Numbered from the stretch's first letter, positions 38,772 to 48,267 are shown. The stretch is DNA of 64,000 nt from Kosakonia cowanii JCM 10956 = DSM 18146 (GCF_001975225.1 NZ_CP019445.1:1922001-1986000); one strand, 5' to 3'. Made by a program: numbers and translations. Notes: a model not told the origin generated them from the sequence alone.

Positions 38772-39971
38772 GTGGAAAGCTTTGATGCCATTATAGTCGG
38801 TGCTGGCGCGGCGGGGATGTTTTGTGCGGCGCTGGCGGGGCAAGCGGGCCAGCGCGTGCTGCTGCTGGATAACGGCAAAAAGCCGGGGCGTAAGATCCTG
38901 ATGTCCGGCGGCGGGCGCTGCAACTTCACCAATCTTTATGTCGAACCGGCGGCTTACTTAAGCCAGAACCCCCATTTTTGTAAATCTGCCCTCGCGCGCT
39001 ACACCCAGTGGGATTTTATCGATCTGGTGGGTAAACACGGCATCGCCTGGCATGAGAAGACGCTCGGCCAGCTATTTTGCGACGACTCCGCGCAGCAGAT
39101 TGTCGATCTGCTGGTGGCAGAGTGCGAGAAGGGCAATGTCACCCAGCGCCTGCGCACGGAAATCCTCTCCGTCGAGCGTGATGATAACGGCTACACCTTA
39201 CAGCTGAACGGCGGCACGGTGCAGGCGGCTAAACTGGTGATCGCCTCCGGCGGGCTGTCGATGCCGGGGCTGGGCGCTTCGCCTTTCGGCTACCAAATCG
39301 CCGAGCAGTTTGGCCTGAAGGTGCTGCCGACCCGCGCCGGCCTGGTGCCCTTTACCCTGCACAAACCTTTGCTTAAGCAGGTGCAGACCCTCTCTGGCGT
39401 CTCTGTGCCCTCTGTTATCACCGCTGAAAACGGCACGGTATTTCGCGAAAACCTGCTCTTTACCCATCGCGGTCTGTCGGGGCCTGCGGTGCTGCAAATC
39501 TCCAGCTACTGGCTGCCGGGCGAGTTCGTCACTATTAACTTAGTGCCGGAGTGCGATCTGGCAGAATTCCTGAATCAGCAGCGCGATGCGCATCCCAATC
39601 AGAGCCTGAAAAACACCCTCGGCATGCAGTTGCCAAAACGGCTGGTGGAGTGTTTGCAGCAGCTCGGGCAGATCCCCGATGTGACGCTGAAGCAGCTCAA
39701 TAGCCGTGACCAGGAGAAGCTGGTCGAGGCCCTGACCGCGTGGCGAGTCCAGCCCAACGGCACCGAAGGTTACCGCACCGCAGAGGTAACGCTCGGCGGC
39801 GTGGATACCCATGAACTCTCGTCGCGCACGATGGAAGCGCGAAACGTGCCGGGGCTCTATTTTATTGGCGAAGTGATGGATGTGACCGGCTGGCTGGGGG
39901 GCTACAACTTCCAGTGGGCATGGTCCAGCGCGTGGGCCTGCGCACAGGCACTGGCGGAGCAAGAGGCATAA
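38772..39971 (+). CDS. yhiN: YhiN, NAD(P)/FAD-binding HI0933-family protein
   Basis: A 399-aa putative flavoprotein oxidoreductase of the HI0933/BaiN family. The N-terminal Rossmann motif is GAGAAGMFCAALAGQAG (~10-26), followed by GKKPGRKILMSGGGRCNFTN (~36-55). A C-terminal FAD motif is LYFIGEVMDVTGWLGGYNFQWA. The start is GTG at 38772 (MESFDAIIVG). The role is unknown in E. coli; BaiN homologues act on bile acids in gut Clostridia, but that is not evidence for the same reaction here. Confidence 0.93.
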   Translation: MESFDAIIVGAGAAGMFCAALAGQAGQRVLLLDNGKKPGRKILMSGGGRCNFTNLYVEPAAYLSQNPHFCKSALARYTQWDFIDLVGKHGIAWHEKTLGQLFCDDSAQQIVDLLVAECEKGNVTQRLRTEILSVERDDNGYTLQLNGGTVQAAKLVIASGGLSMPGLGASPFGYQIAEQFGLKVLPTRAGLVPFTLHKPLLKQVQTLSGVSVPSVITAENGTVFRENLLFTHRGLSGPAVLQISSYWLPGEFVTINLVPECDLAEFLNQQRDAHPNQSLKNTLGMQLPKRLVECLQQLGQIPDVTLKQLNSRDQEKLVEALTAWRVQPNGTEGYRTAEVTLGGVDTHELSSRTMEARNVPGLYFIGEVMDVTGWLGGYNFQWAWSSAWACAQALAEQEA

Positions 39972-40133
39972 GCGTTTTTCGATCGCGCACGGTTTACCGC
40001 CAGCAACGTTCATCTTTCAGGCAATAAATTGCGAGAGCCCTCGCGAAACCGCAATGTGAGCATTTGACTCTGCGGCTGCGCACTCACACAATCCTTTTCA
40101 CTTAAAGCAAATTACGCTGAAGGCCATTGATTT

Positions 40134-40189
40134 AAGCGTCTTTATTTTTGCGAGAGTGTTATTAACTCGCTAAAAACAGACGCTTTTTT
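40134..40189 (+). terminator. Long hairpin ending in seven Ts
   Basis: Outer stem AAGCGTCT/AGACGCTT and an inner near-palindrome (TTTTTGCGAG with CTCGCTAAAAA), followed by T7. It may terminate yhiN, or be the 3' end of a small RNA started from TTGACT at 40064. Confidence 0.7.
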
Positions 40190-40220
40190 TGGTAGGTTTG
40201 CTATGGATTAGGATAATTCC

Positions 40221-40235
40221 TGGCACTTATTTCGC
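40221..40235 (+). promoter_or_regulatory. Candidate sigma-54 (-24/-12) promoter of the vgrG operon
   Basis: TGGCAC-TTATT-TCGC, matching the consensus TGGCAC-N5-TTGC at all but one position, with GG and GC exactly 10 nt apart. It is 124 bp upstream of the vgrG start. RpoN control is known for several T6SS hcp/vgrG loci. Confidence 0.5.
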
Positions 40236-40358
40236 CGAAAAATCAGACAATAGAGGCCTTTTCGCTTTCAAAAAGGGTGCGGTAGCTTTCTATCAAGCCC
40301 GCCACGTTAAACCGATGAACGCGCCTGGAGTGGTGCGTTTTATGTCAGGATCCGCTTT

Positions 40359-42281
40359 ATGAGCAATCGCATCACTGTTCAGTTACCTGCCGAGGGGCTG
40401 CTCTTCTGGAAAATTTCTGGTCGTGAAGCCCTGTCCGAAGCATTCTCCTTTACCCTGCAATTGCTCGGGACTGACGCGCGCATGGATCGCAGCCAGCTGC
40501 TCGGGAAACCGGTCACCGTCACCCTGCCAACCCAGGGCTTGTCCGGCAGCCGCTACCTTAACGGTAAAATCACCCGCGTCGCCGTAAGCGCCGTCGAGCT
40601 GAGCGGTACGCGTTATGCCGTTTACCAACTTACCGTAGAGTCGGATCTCTGGCCGATGAAGCGCGACCGCAACCTGCGTATTTTCCAGGGACAGACGGTG
40701 CCGCAAATCGTGAAAACCCTGCTGGGCGAATACCAGGTCAATATTGAAGATAAGCTGACAGGCAGCTACCGCACGTGGGAGTACTGCGTGCAGTACCAGG
40801 AGAGCAGCTTCGATTTCATCAGCCGTCTGATGGAGCTGGAAGGCATCGCCTACCATTTCAAGCATGAAGCGGACAAACACACGCTGGTGCTGACCGACGC
40901 GGCTACCCAACATCAACCTTTCAGCGGCTATGAATTTATTCCCTATCACCAGACCCCATCGGGCGGTAGCACCGATGAAGAGGGAATTAGCCAGTGGGCG
41001 CTGGAAGATAGCGTGACGCCAGGGATTTACAGCCTGGATGATTACGATTTCCGCAAACCGAACGCGTGGCTTTTCCAGGCGCGGCAAAACCCGAACTCTC
41101 CGTCGCCTGGCACGATTGATGTTTATGACTGGCCGGGCCGCTTCGTCGAGCATGGGCACGGTGAATTCTACGCCCGCATTCGCCAGGAGCGCTGGCAGGT
41201 TGAGCATCAGCAAATCGAAGGCACCGCCACGGCAATCGGAATTGCGCCGGGCTGCACGTTCCAGCTGACCAACGCCGCGTTCTTTAATGACAATGGCGAA
41301 TACCTTGTCACCGCCGCGCACTACAACTTTGAAGAGAACCGCTACGCCAGCGGTGCCGACAGCCAGACAGTGCACCGCATCGACTTCAGCGTTATTCCCT
41401 CCTCGGTGGTGTTTCGCCCGCCGCAGCACACTCCCTGGCCGCGCACTTACGGCCCGCAGACCGCGCGCGTCGTTGGCCCACAGGGTGAGAGCATCTGGAC
41501 GGATAAATATGGCCGCATAAAAGTGAAGTTCCACTGGGATCGGCTGGCGAAAGGCGATGACACCAGCTCCTGCTGGGTGCGCGTCTCCAGCGCCTGGGCC
41601 GGTCAGGGCTATGGCGGCGTACAGATCCCGCGCGTCGGCGACGAAGTCGTCATCGACTTTATCAACGGCGATCCGGACCGCCCGATTGTTACCGGCCGCG
41701 TTTACAACGAAGCGAGCATGCCGCCCTGGGCGCTGCCTGCCGCCGCAACGCAGATGGGCTTCCTCAGCCGCTCGAAAGATGGCTCGGTAGATAATGCCAA
41801 CGCCCTGCGCTTTGAAGATAAAGCGGGCGAAGAGCAGGTGTGGATCCAGGCCGAGCGTAACCTTGATACCCATGTGAAAAACGATGAGACGCGCAGCGTT
41901 GGCGGCTCACAGACCGTCAACATCACGCGCGATCACAGCGGCAAAGTGGCCGGAACCCACTTCCAGGCGACGCAGCTTTCCCACGACGAGGTGATCGGTG
42001 GCGATTTTACGCAGAAAGTGCAGGGTAATCTGACACTTGCCTCTGGCTCCAGCATCAAACTCGTTACCGGACAATCAGCCCTGATACTGGGTGCCAACGG
42101 CACGGTCACACTGCAGTGCAATGATTTTAAAATCGATGCGCTGGGCAGTGGGCAGATTAATACCAAAGGATTGCTGGATTTGAACTTATCAACACCGCAA
42201 AAACATGACGATGTTGCCCCCACCATCGACCAAATCCAGGCCGCGGTTACAAAAGCATTTGATCAAGGGAAGGATAAATAA
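40359..42281 (+). CDS. vgrG: VgrG, type VI secretion spike protein
   Basis: A 640-aa trimeric spike protein that caps the Hcp tube and carries effectors. The gp27-like base occupies ~1-370 (ITVQLPAEGLLFWKISGREALSEAF in two parts, then TWEYCVQYQESSFDFISRLMELEGIAYHF region). A gp5-like OB fold (~385-470) has GRIKVKFHWDR, CWVRVSSAWAGQGYGG, PRVGDEVVIDFINGDPDRP and IVTGRVYN. The needle of beta repeats follows to ~600. The last ~40 residues are short, without a fused effector domain. Its stop overlaps the next ATG (TAATG), so it is coupled to its chaperone gene. No T6SS sheath or membrane genes are in the window. Confidence 0.95.
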   Translation: MSNRITVQLPAEGLLFWKISGREALSEAFSFTLQLLGTDARMDRSQLLGKPVTVTLPTQGLSGSRYLNGKITRVAVSAVELSGTRYAVYQLTVESDLWPMKRDRNLRIFQGQTVPQIVKTLLGEYQVNIEDKLTGSYRTWEYCVQYQESSFDFISRLMELEGIAYHFKHEADKHTLVLTDAATQHQPFSGYEFIPYHQTPSGGSTDEEGISQWALEDSVTPGIYSLDDYDFRKPNAWLFQARQNPNSPSPGTIDVYDWPGRFVEHGHGEFYARIRQERWQVEHQQIEGTATAIGIAPGCTFQLTNAAFFNDNGEYLVTAAHYNFEENRYASGADSQTVHRIDFSVIPSSVVFRPPQHTPWPRTYGPQTARVVGPQGESIWTDKYGRIKVKFHWDRLAKGDDTSSCWVRVSSAWAGQGYGGVQIPRVGDEVVIDFINGDPDRPIVTGRVYNEASMPPWALPAAATQMGFLSRSKDGSVDNANALRFEDKAGEEQVWIQAERNLDTHVKNDETRSVGGSQTVNITRDHSGKVAGTHFQATQLSHDEVIGGDFTQKVQGNLTLASGSSIKLVTGQSALILGANGTVTLQCNDFKIDALGSGQINTKGLLDLNLSTPQKHDDVAPTIDQIQAAVTKAFDQGKDK

Positions 42282-42700
42282 TGGCGACCGCACAGTTTGT
42301 TGTTTCGGAAGGCATCCTCAACCTGCCGGAAGCATGCCAGGATCGCAGCATTAACGTGCTGCGCTTTAATGAGAGCAACGCGACGCTGGTGATCACCCGT
42401 GCGTGGGACATCAAGGCAGGCGAGGAAGAGGCGTTTATCAGCCAGCAACTGGCGAAAGTGAAGCGCAGCATGAAGAAGGTAGTAATGGGCGAAGTGGGAG
42501 ATAGCCAGGTGGCGAACCAGCCTGCCCGTGAAGTTTCGCTGCGCTTTGAAAACCAGGGCGTGTTGGTGCATGAGAAACTGGCCATCACCCGCGTGGAGGA
42601 TCATCTTCTGGTGCTGACATTCAGCCGCACCGCGCCGTTTGACGCACCGGCTGATGCATTCTGGGCATCGATCAAATCGGGCTTACAGTTAGGGGCGTAA
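42281..42700 (+). CDS. EagR-type (DcrB/DUF1795) chaperone for the Rhs effector
   Basis: A 139-aa cytosolic protein of the DUF1795/DcrB fold. EagR chaperones bind the hydrophobic N-terminal helices of Rhs and other PAAR effectors and load them on VgrG (known). Family features are the N-terminal FVVSEGILNLPEACQDRSIN and a central run EREVSLRFENQG-like strand (here AREVSLRFENQGVLVHEKLAI). The position between vgrG and rhs, with TAATG coupling upstream and a 2-bp gap to rhs, is the canonical arrangement. Confidence 0.9.
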   Translation: MATAQFVVSEGILNLPEACQDRSINVLRFNESNATLVITRAWDIKAGEEEAFISQQLAKVKRSMKKVVMGEVGDSQVANQPAREVSLRFENQGVLVHEKLAITRVEDHLLVLTFSRTAPFDAPADAFWASIKSGLQLGA

Positions 42701-42702
42701 GG

Positions 42703-45700
42703 ATGACGGATTACATCGCGGCCCGTATTGATGACCCACTGATTCACAGCTCGGCGCTGGCAGATTTTGTTGGCGCTGTCGTGGAAGGGGCGATTATCGC
42801 CGGGATCATTTTTTCCGGTGTCGGTGCAATAGTGGGCGGTGTGGTGATTGCCGCACTGGTCCTGAGCGGCGATCTGGAAAAAATCGGCGATGCCGCCGGG
42901 AAGCTGGTCGACAGCCTGATAGACCCCGGGCCCCCCGACGCGCATATCGTCACCGGCTCTGAAAACGTGCATATCAAGGGCAAAAAAGCCGCGCGTGCCG
43001 CCGGAAGCGTGGATCGCGATTATCTGCTCGCGCCTCCTGCTCCTGAAGAGAGCATCGACTGGGCGGCTGTTGGCGTGCTGGCGCTGGCCACTGCGGCTGA
43101 AGCGGCAAAGCTCATCGTGACGCCCGGCGGCATGACGATAGCGCTTGCCGAACGCGCCAAAAATCTCACCCTCGATGATATGAAAAAGTGGGGCTCAAAC
43201 CTGTGGGAATCCCTTTCGCAACCGCTGGTTGAGAGCGCCGATCCCCATGCGACCCCGATGCCACTCGATACCGTTGACTGCAAAAAAGGCCATGCGGTCA
43301 CCAGCAGTAACTTTATCGCGCAGGGTTCCAAAAGCGTCCTAATCAATAATCAGCCCGCGGCGCGCAATGGTGAGAAAAGCACCTGCGAAGCGGAAATCAA
43401 AGTCAGTGAAAATCCCCGGGTTCGCATCGGTGGCGACACGATCACCGTTCGTGATATTCGCAGCGGCAAGAACCAGCTGGCCTATATGCTGGGCGCGATT
43501 GTCGGCTCGCTGGGGGTTGGCGAGCTGGCGAATCTGGCAAGAATGCTCTGCCGACGCATGCTAACCCGCAGCGTGCTGAAAAATATCGTCTGCGCTTTTG
43601 GCAGCGCGGTGGTTTCAGATACGATTTCCTCCGTTCTTGTCTCCGCGGCGAGCACCGCTTTCCCGGTCAATATTGCCAGCGGCGCAAAGATCCTCGCCAA
43701 AGAGGAGGATCTCGACTTTGTGATGCCGGATCGTATGCCGCTCTACTGGCAGCGTATCTACAACAGCCGCAACCGCGCCTCCGGCATGTTTGGCCCCGGC
43801 TGGATGATGCCGTTTGAGACGCGTCTTTACCGTCTGGCGGATAATCAGCTGATTTTCAAAGATATGAGCGGGCGCGAGCTGGGGCTTGGTGAAGTGCTCA
43901 GCGGCGACATGATCTCCTATCCGGACGAGGGGCTCAGGCTCTTCTCCAGCCCGAACGGCGCGATCGCGATCCAGACCGGCGAAGGCGATCATCAGGTCTA
44001 TGAGCCGGATCCCACCCGCCCCGGCGAGTGGCGCATGCACCGCATCTACGACCGCCATGAAAACGCCCACTACTTCAGCTGGAACGACCAGGGCCAGCTG
44101 GCGCGTATCTCCAGTGACAACGAAGCGCTGGATGTCGAACTTGAGTACGACGCCCATAGCGGGCGGTTACGCGCGGTTTATCAGATCGTTGATGGCGGAC
44201 GCCAGCTGCTGGTGAGCTATCGCTACAACGACCAGGCGCAGCTGATTGCGGTCATCGATGCCGATGATGTGGTAACCCGCCAGTTTGGCTGGGATCGCGC
44301 CAGCGATATGCTGGCCTGGCACAGCTTCTCGACCGGTCTGAAAGTGCATTACCAGTGGCAGCCGAGCGCAGACGCTGAACATTGGCGCGTGAAGGCGTAC
44401 CAGGTTCACGACGAGCAGGGCACGGTGCTGGAAAACTGGCGTATCGACGCCGATGAGAGCAAACGCTACGCCCGCGTCAGCAACGATGAAGGCGTGGTCA
44501 GCGAACACTACTGGGATGAGATCTACCGCATCACCGCGTACACCGATGTGCACGGCGGTAAGTGGCAGTTCAACTGGGCAGGTCAGTCCGAACAGTTGCT
44601 CTCAGCCGTACAGCCGGACGGCGGACGCTGGGAGTATGCCTGGGACGATCGCGGCAATATGACGCTGGAGCGCGACCCGCTCGAACGCGCAACGCTGAAA
44701 ACCTGGCATCCGCTGTATGACTTCCCGTTAAAAGAGGTGCTGCCGGACGGCGGCGTCTGGCAGTACGAATACAGCCTGGCGGGCGATGTGGTGGCGCTGA
44801 CCGATCCGGAAGGCGGCGTGACGCGCTTTGAGTGGAACGATCAGGGCGACTTAATCCGCCGCATTGATGCGCTGGAGAACAGCCACCGCTTCTGGTGGGA
44901 TGCGCTGGGCCAGCTGATCCGCGAAGAGGACTGCTCCGGTAACCAGAGCCAGAATCAGTATGATGGTGCCGGGCACCTTATCCGCAGCACCGACCCGCTC
45001 GGCAATACGGACCGCTACGTCTGGAGCCCCGCCGGCCGCCTGCAGACCTATATTCGTGCCGACGGGCGCGAGACGCAGTTCAGCTACACCCAATCCGGCC
45101 TGCTCTGCGGCCAGAGCGTCGATGGCGTCAGCACGCGCAGGGTAAAACTCAACGCGCGCGGCCAGGTGACGGAAGCCACCGATCCGGCGGGGCATGTGAC
45201 CCGTTTCCGCTTCAACCGGGCGGGCCGTCTGGTGACGCTCACCAACGCCAACAACCAGGAGTGGCGTTTCGACTACACCCCGACCGGGCTGCTGACCTGT
45301 CAGCAGGATTACGCCGGGCGGCAGACGGAGTATCACTACAACGCCGCGCAGCAAGTGGCTTCTCTGGTGCGCCACCCGGAGCGCGGCAGCGACCTGCCAG
45401 CGCAGGTGCTGAATTACGAATATGATGCCCTCGGGCGCATGACGGCGCGCGAAACCCCAGAGCACCGCACCGAGTACCGCTACAGCGCGCTGGCTACCGA
45501 AATCCGCCGTTATGCCTACACCGAGTGGCGTCAGGCCGCGGTGGAGATGCGCGAGCCCGCGCACAGCGAAGCCATCATCCTCGCGCGCAACAAGCTTGGC
45601 GACCTGGTCCGCGAGGAGAACCACTCCGGCGTTTATCAGCATGAATATGATGCCTTAAGCAACCTCAGCGCCACCACCTTCCCGGACGGGCGGGAACTGA

Positions 45701-47253
45701 AGTTCCTGCGCTACGGCACCGGGCACCTGCTGGAGATGCAGCTCTCCCTGAGCGGCAAAACGCTGCCGGTCACCGGCTACCAGCGTGACCGCCTGCACCG
45801 GGAGACGCACCGCACGATGGGCGCGCTGGAGCTCGAGACGCACTACGACATGGCCGGGCGTATCACGCACCGGCGCTGCACCGACAACCTGCGCGACCGT
45901 CTGGTCTCGGAGCGCCGCTACCAGTGGGACCGCGCGGACCAGATAATCCGCCGCATGTACACCGACGGCGCACCCTCCACCCCGGCGGAGAAGTACCGCC
46001 AGTCCCTGTGGGGCTACGACGCGGCCGGGCGCATGACGCAGAGCCTGCAGCCGGAAGGGGAAGAGCGTTTCTGGTATGACGCCGCGGACAACCGCACCAC
46101 GCCGGCGCTGCAGCCGGTATGGAACAACCTGCTGAAACGCCTGGACGGCGTCAGCCGGGAGTATGACGGTTTCGGGCGTATGACCGTGCGCCACGACACG
46201 CACCGGAGAGTGACGCAGCGCTTCAGCTACGACGACGAGCACCGCATCAGCCGGGTGGAAATCGACGGCGACGCGGAGTTCACAAAAGCAGAATACCGCT
46301 ACGACGCGCTGGGCCGCCGCACGGAGAAACAGGTGTGGCGACGCCATGCCCGTAAACCGGAACGCACGCAGTACGCCTGGTCCGGCCTGCAGATGGTGGG
46401 TGAAACCAGCGACAGTCACCCGGACGCAGCGGTGCAGTATATCTACACCGAAAACAGCTATGAACCGCTGGCACGCGTCGACAGCCACGGTGAGCACGCG
46501 GATATCTTCTGGTATCACACGGAACTGAACGGCCTGCCGGACAGCGTGACCGACAGCAACGGCGACACCGTCTGGCGCGGAGCTTCCACTGCCTGGGGCC
46601 GCAGCCTGCGCGAGAGCACACCGGTAACCTGGGACACCCCACAGAACCTGCGCTTTCAGGGCCAGTACCTGGACCGTGAAACGGGCCTGCACTACAACAC
46701 CTTCCGCTACTACGACCCCGCGGGCGGGTGTTACACGCAGATGGACCCGATAGGGCTGCTGGGCGGGCTTAACACCTATACCTATGTGGTTGATCCGCTG
46801 GGGTGGGTGGATCCGCTGGGATTGGCGGGATGTGGTCCAGGGAAGGTTACTGGTGATTTTAAAACTATTCGCGAGAAATTTAGACTTGCCAGAAATGGTG
46901 ACGTCTCAGCACAAGCAGAGATAGCATATGCTAAATATATGCGCAGTCAGGGTAATCATGTGCATTTTAACACACCGCCGAACCGTTCTATTTCGATGGC
47001 TGATTTTACGGTTAACGGTACGCAGGTCGATACGAAGCTCTTGAGCGGTATAGGTGGAAATGCTGCAAAGAATGCCAATAAAGGCGTACGTCAGGTCGGC
47101 GACAATGGTATTGTTCAAGTAATAAGGAGTTCTAATTCTAAAAATACACTCGAACAATTTGATGAGTTCTTTGGCGGCTTTAAACCCAATAACCCTAGCG
47201 TCCGTGTAGATTTAATAGATCAATCAGTATTGGATCCTTTTTGGAGATTTTAA
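42703..47253 (+). CDS. PAAR-Rhs effector with C-terminal candidate PD-(D/E)xK nuclease toxin
   Basis: A 1516-aa T6SS cargo. Order: N-terminal hydrophobic hairpin (~22-55, VGAVVEGAIIAGIIFSGVGA region) bound by the chaperone; PAAR domain (~180-265, TPMPLDTVDCKKGHAVTSSN and RIGGDTITVRDIRSG); second hydrophobic stretch; then ~1050 residues of Rhs/YD repeats (for example YDALGRMTARE, YDMAGRITHRR). The core closes with YDPAGGCYTQMDPIGL and the cleavage-site motif DPLGWVDPLGLAG ending at ~1376. The 142-aa tip (from nt 46825) has much lower GC. It has a Glu in AEIAYAKYM, Asp in MADF and DTK in NGTQVDTKLL: the E...D-X8-DxK spacing of PD-(D/E)xK nucleases, seen in several CdiA/Rhs tips. Nuclease class is inference; target RNA or DNA is unknown. 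Confidence 0.92.
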   Translation: MTDYIAARIDDPLIHSSALADFVGAVVEGAIIAGIIFSGVGAIVGGVVIAALVLSGDLEKIGDAAGKLVDSLIDPGPPDAHIVTGSENVHIKGKKAARAAGSVDRDYLLAPPAPEESIDWAAVGVLALATAAEAAKLIVTPGGMTIALAERAKNLTLDDMKKWGSNLWESLSQPLVESADPHATPMPLDTVDCKKGHAVTSSNFIAQGSKSVLINNQPAARNGEKSTCEAEIKVSENPRVRIGGDTITVRDIRSGKNQLAYMLGAIVGSLGVGELANLARMLCRRMLTRSVLKNIVCAFGSAVVSDTISSVLVSAASTAFPVNIASGAKILAKEEDLDFVMPDRMPLYWQRIYNSRNRASGMFGPGWMMPFETRLYRLADNQLIFKDMSGRELGLGEVLSGDMISYPDEGLRLFSSPNGAIAIQTGEGDHQVYEPDPTRPGEWRMHRIYDRHENAHYFSWNDQGQLARISSDNEALDVELEYDAHSGRLRAVYQIVDGGRQLLVSYRYNDQAQLIAVIDADDVVTRQFGWDRASDMLAWHSFSTGLKVHYQWQPSADAEHWRVKAYQVHDEQGTVLENWRIDADESKRYARVSNDEGVVSEHYWDEIYRITAYTDVHGGKWQFNWAGQSEQLLSAVQPDGGRWEYAWDDRGNMTLERDPLERATLKTWHPLYDFPLKEVLPDGGVWQYEYSLAGDVVALTDPEGGVTRFEWNDQGDLIRRIDALENSHRFWWDALGQLIREEDCSGNQSQNQYDGAGHLIRSTDPLGNTDRYVWSPAGRLQTYIRADGRETQFSYTQSGLLCGQSVDGVSTRRVKLNARGQVTEATDPAGHVTRFRFNRAGRLVTLTNANNQEWRFDYTPTGLLTCQQDYAGRQTEYHYNAAQQVASLVRHPERGSDLPAQVLNYEYDALGRMTARETPEHRTEYRYSALATEIRRYAYTEWRQAAVEMREPAHSEAIILARNKLGDLVREENHSGVYQHEYDALSNLSATTFPDGRELKFLRYGTGHLLEMQLSLSGKTLPVTGYQRDRLHRETHRTMGALELETHYDMAGRITHRRCTDNLRDRLVSERRYQWDRADQIIRRMYTDGAPSTPAEKYRQSLWGYDAAGRMTQSLQPEGEERFWYDAADNRTTPALQPVWNNLLKRLDGVSREYDGFGRMTVRHDTHRRVTQRFSYDDEHRISRVEIDGDAEFTKAEYRYDALGRRTEKQVWRRHARKPERTQYAWSGLQMVGETSDSHPDAAVQYIYTENSYEPLARVDSHGEHADIFWYHTELNGLPDSVTDSNGDTVWRGASTAWGRSLRESTPVTWDTPQNLRFQGQYLDRETGLHYNTFRYYDPAGGCYTQMDPIGLLGGLNTYTYVVDPLGWVDPLGLAGCGPGKVTGDFKTIREKFRLARNGDVSAQAEIAYAKYMRSQGNHVHFNTPPNRSISMADFTVNGTQVDTKLLSGIGGNAAKNANKGVRQVGDNGIVQVIRSSNSKNTLEQFDEFFGGFKPNNPSVRVDLIDQSVLDPFWRF

Positions 47254-47255
47254 AC

Positions 47256-47720
47256 ATGATTACTAAAGCAAGCATTCTTATTAGTTATGAAAATAAAGAG
47301 ATATTGACAGAAAAAATATCTAATTTATTAGGGGCGGCTGATATTGACTTCACTATTATGGAATATGATTATTTTGATGCTAATGAATATAAGGAATATG
47401 TTGAAGGGAGAGGCATAATCCCTGATGACGATTCAAAATATATTGAAATATTAAGTAAGGTGGATTTTATATATGAGGTTGACTTTGGTACATCGGTAGC
47501 TTCTATTGAAAGTAATTATTTACCTGCATATATTGATTTTATTTCTCAAGTGCTTTCTCTACAGTTAAGGTGTGATGTTCTAACTAGTTTTAAGCCGCTG
47601 AGTGGCGACGAGTATTGTCCTGTAAGTTATTTTTTAGATGGCAAAGAGATTGTCAGCTTTATATCTAATTCATCTAATTGCTGGGATGGGGTTTTATGGA
47701 TAAAAAAGTCAACTGCCTAA
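47256..47720 (+). CDS. Probable cognate immunity protein of the Rhs toxin
   Basis: A 154-aa, strongly acidic protein. The ATG at 47256 follows the rhs stop by 2 bp and has GGAG 9 nt upstream; an in-frame TTG inside rhs is a weaker start. It shows no signal peptide or TM helix, as expected for an inhibitor of a cytoplasmic nuclease. Low GC matches the toxin tip rather than the rhs core, so tip and immunity gene were probably acquired together. I do not recognise the family; the immunity function rests on position. Confidence 0.8.
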   Translation: MITKASILISYENKEILTEKISNLLGAADIDFTIMEYDYFDANEYKEYVEGRGIIPDDDSKYIEILSKVDFIYEVDFGTSVASIESNYLPAYIDFISQVLSLQLRCDVLTSFKPLSGDEYCPVSYFLDGKEIVSFISNSSNCWDGVLWIKKSTA

Positions 47721-47879
47721 TTATTAAGTCATTCTAAGTTGTGATTTTCTCTATTCTATTCTGTACCATGGTTTCGAAAATGAGGATTAATTTATTTCCA
47801 TATGTGGGTTGATTCACTAGGACAAAGAACTATGAAAAGTGCTTGAGATTGGAATATGAATAGAGAACTAACGTTGTAA

Positions 47880-48267
47880 TTTTTATCAGATGATCAACCG
47901 ATGCCGCCTGATCAGCTTTTGACAGAGGATCTTATTAATAAATATGATGATGTTAGACGATTTTTCATTAATCACTCCGGTAAAGAGGCCATATCTCTAT
48001 TTATTAAATCTTATGGATGTGGGGATGGTTGGGGAGTATATCACTTATTTGAAAATATTTTTATAAGTATGATAGTGACGATGTCATAATGTCTATTTCA
48101 AATATTATTGAAAATCCTCTTATAACGAAAGGTGTCAGATATTAAGTAACTCAGTTTGCAGTTTCATTTCCTGACAAAAGACTAATTGATGGCTTAATAT
48201 ATCATTGTCATCAAATGATGGTGATAATTATGAGGTGGCAATAATTGCTCTTGATTTAATTAAATAA
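47880..48267 (+). pseudogene. Decayed immunity-like gene with frameshifts
   Basis: Reading across three frame changes gives one plausible protein: MPPDQLLTEDLINKYDDVRR... in frame to ENIFIS, then SDDVIMSISNIIENPLITKG after a -1/+2 shift, a stop at a likely Trp position, VTQFAVSFPDKRLIDGLIY, another shift and SSNDGDNYEVAIIALDLIK to a natural stop. The repeating helical pattern resembles HEAT-type immunity proteins of Rhs/CDI loci. Only a 62-codon piece at 47901-48089 is open. No intact toxin for it is nearby. Confidence 0.6.

Larger units (their letters stand above)
39972..40358 (+). other. yhiN-vgrG intergenic region, start of the Rhs island
   Basis: About 390 bp with no gene. It contains a small GCGAGAGCCCTCGC palindrome at 40031-40044, a long hairpin with T-run at 40134-40189, and a sigma-54-like promoter at 40221-40235. 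AT content rises relative to yhiN, in keeping with an island boundary. No tRNA or direct-repeat attachment site was seen. Confidence 0.6.

Noticed and set aside
39972..40358. Integration site (tRNA or direct-repeat att) at the left island edge
   Set aside because: No tRNA-like cloverleaf or matching direct repeat at the right edge was seen by eye.
40383..41873. 496-codon minus-strand frame across vgrG
   Set aside because: Arg/Ala/Val-rich shadow; vgrG has full domain structure on the other strand.
45655..46692. 345-codon minus-strand frame inside rhs
   Set aside because: Shadow created by the regular YD-repeat codon pattern.
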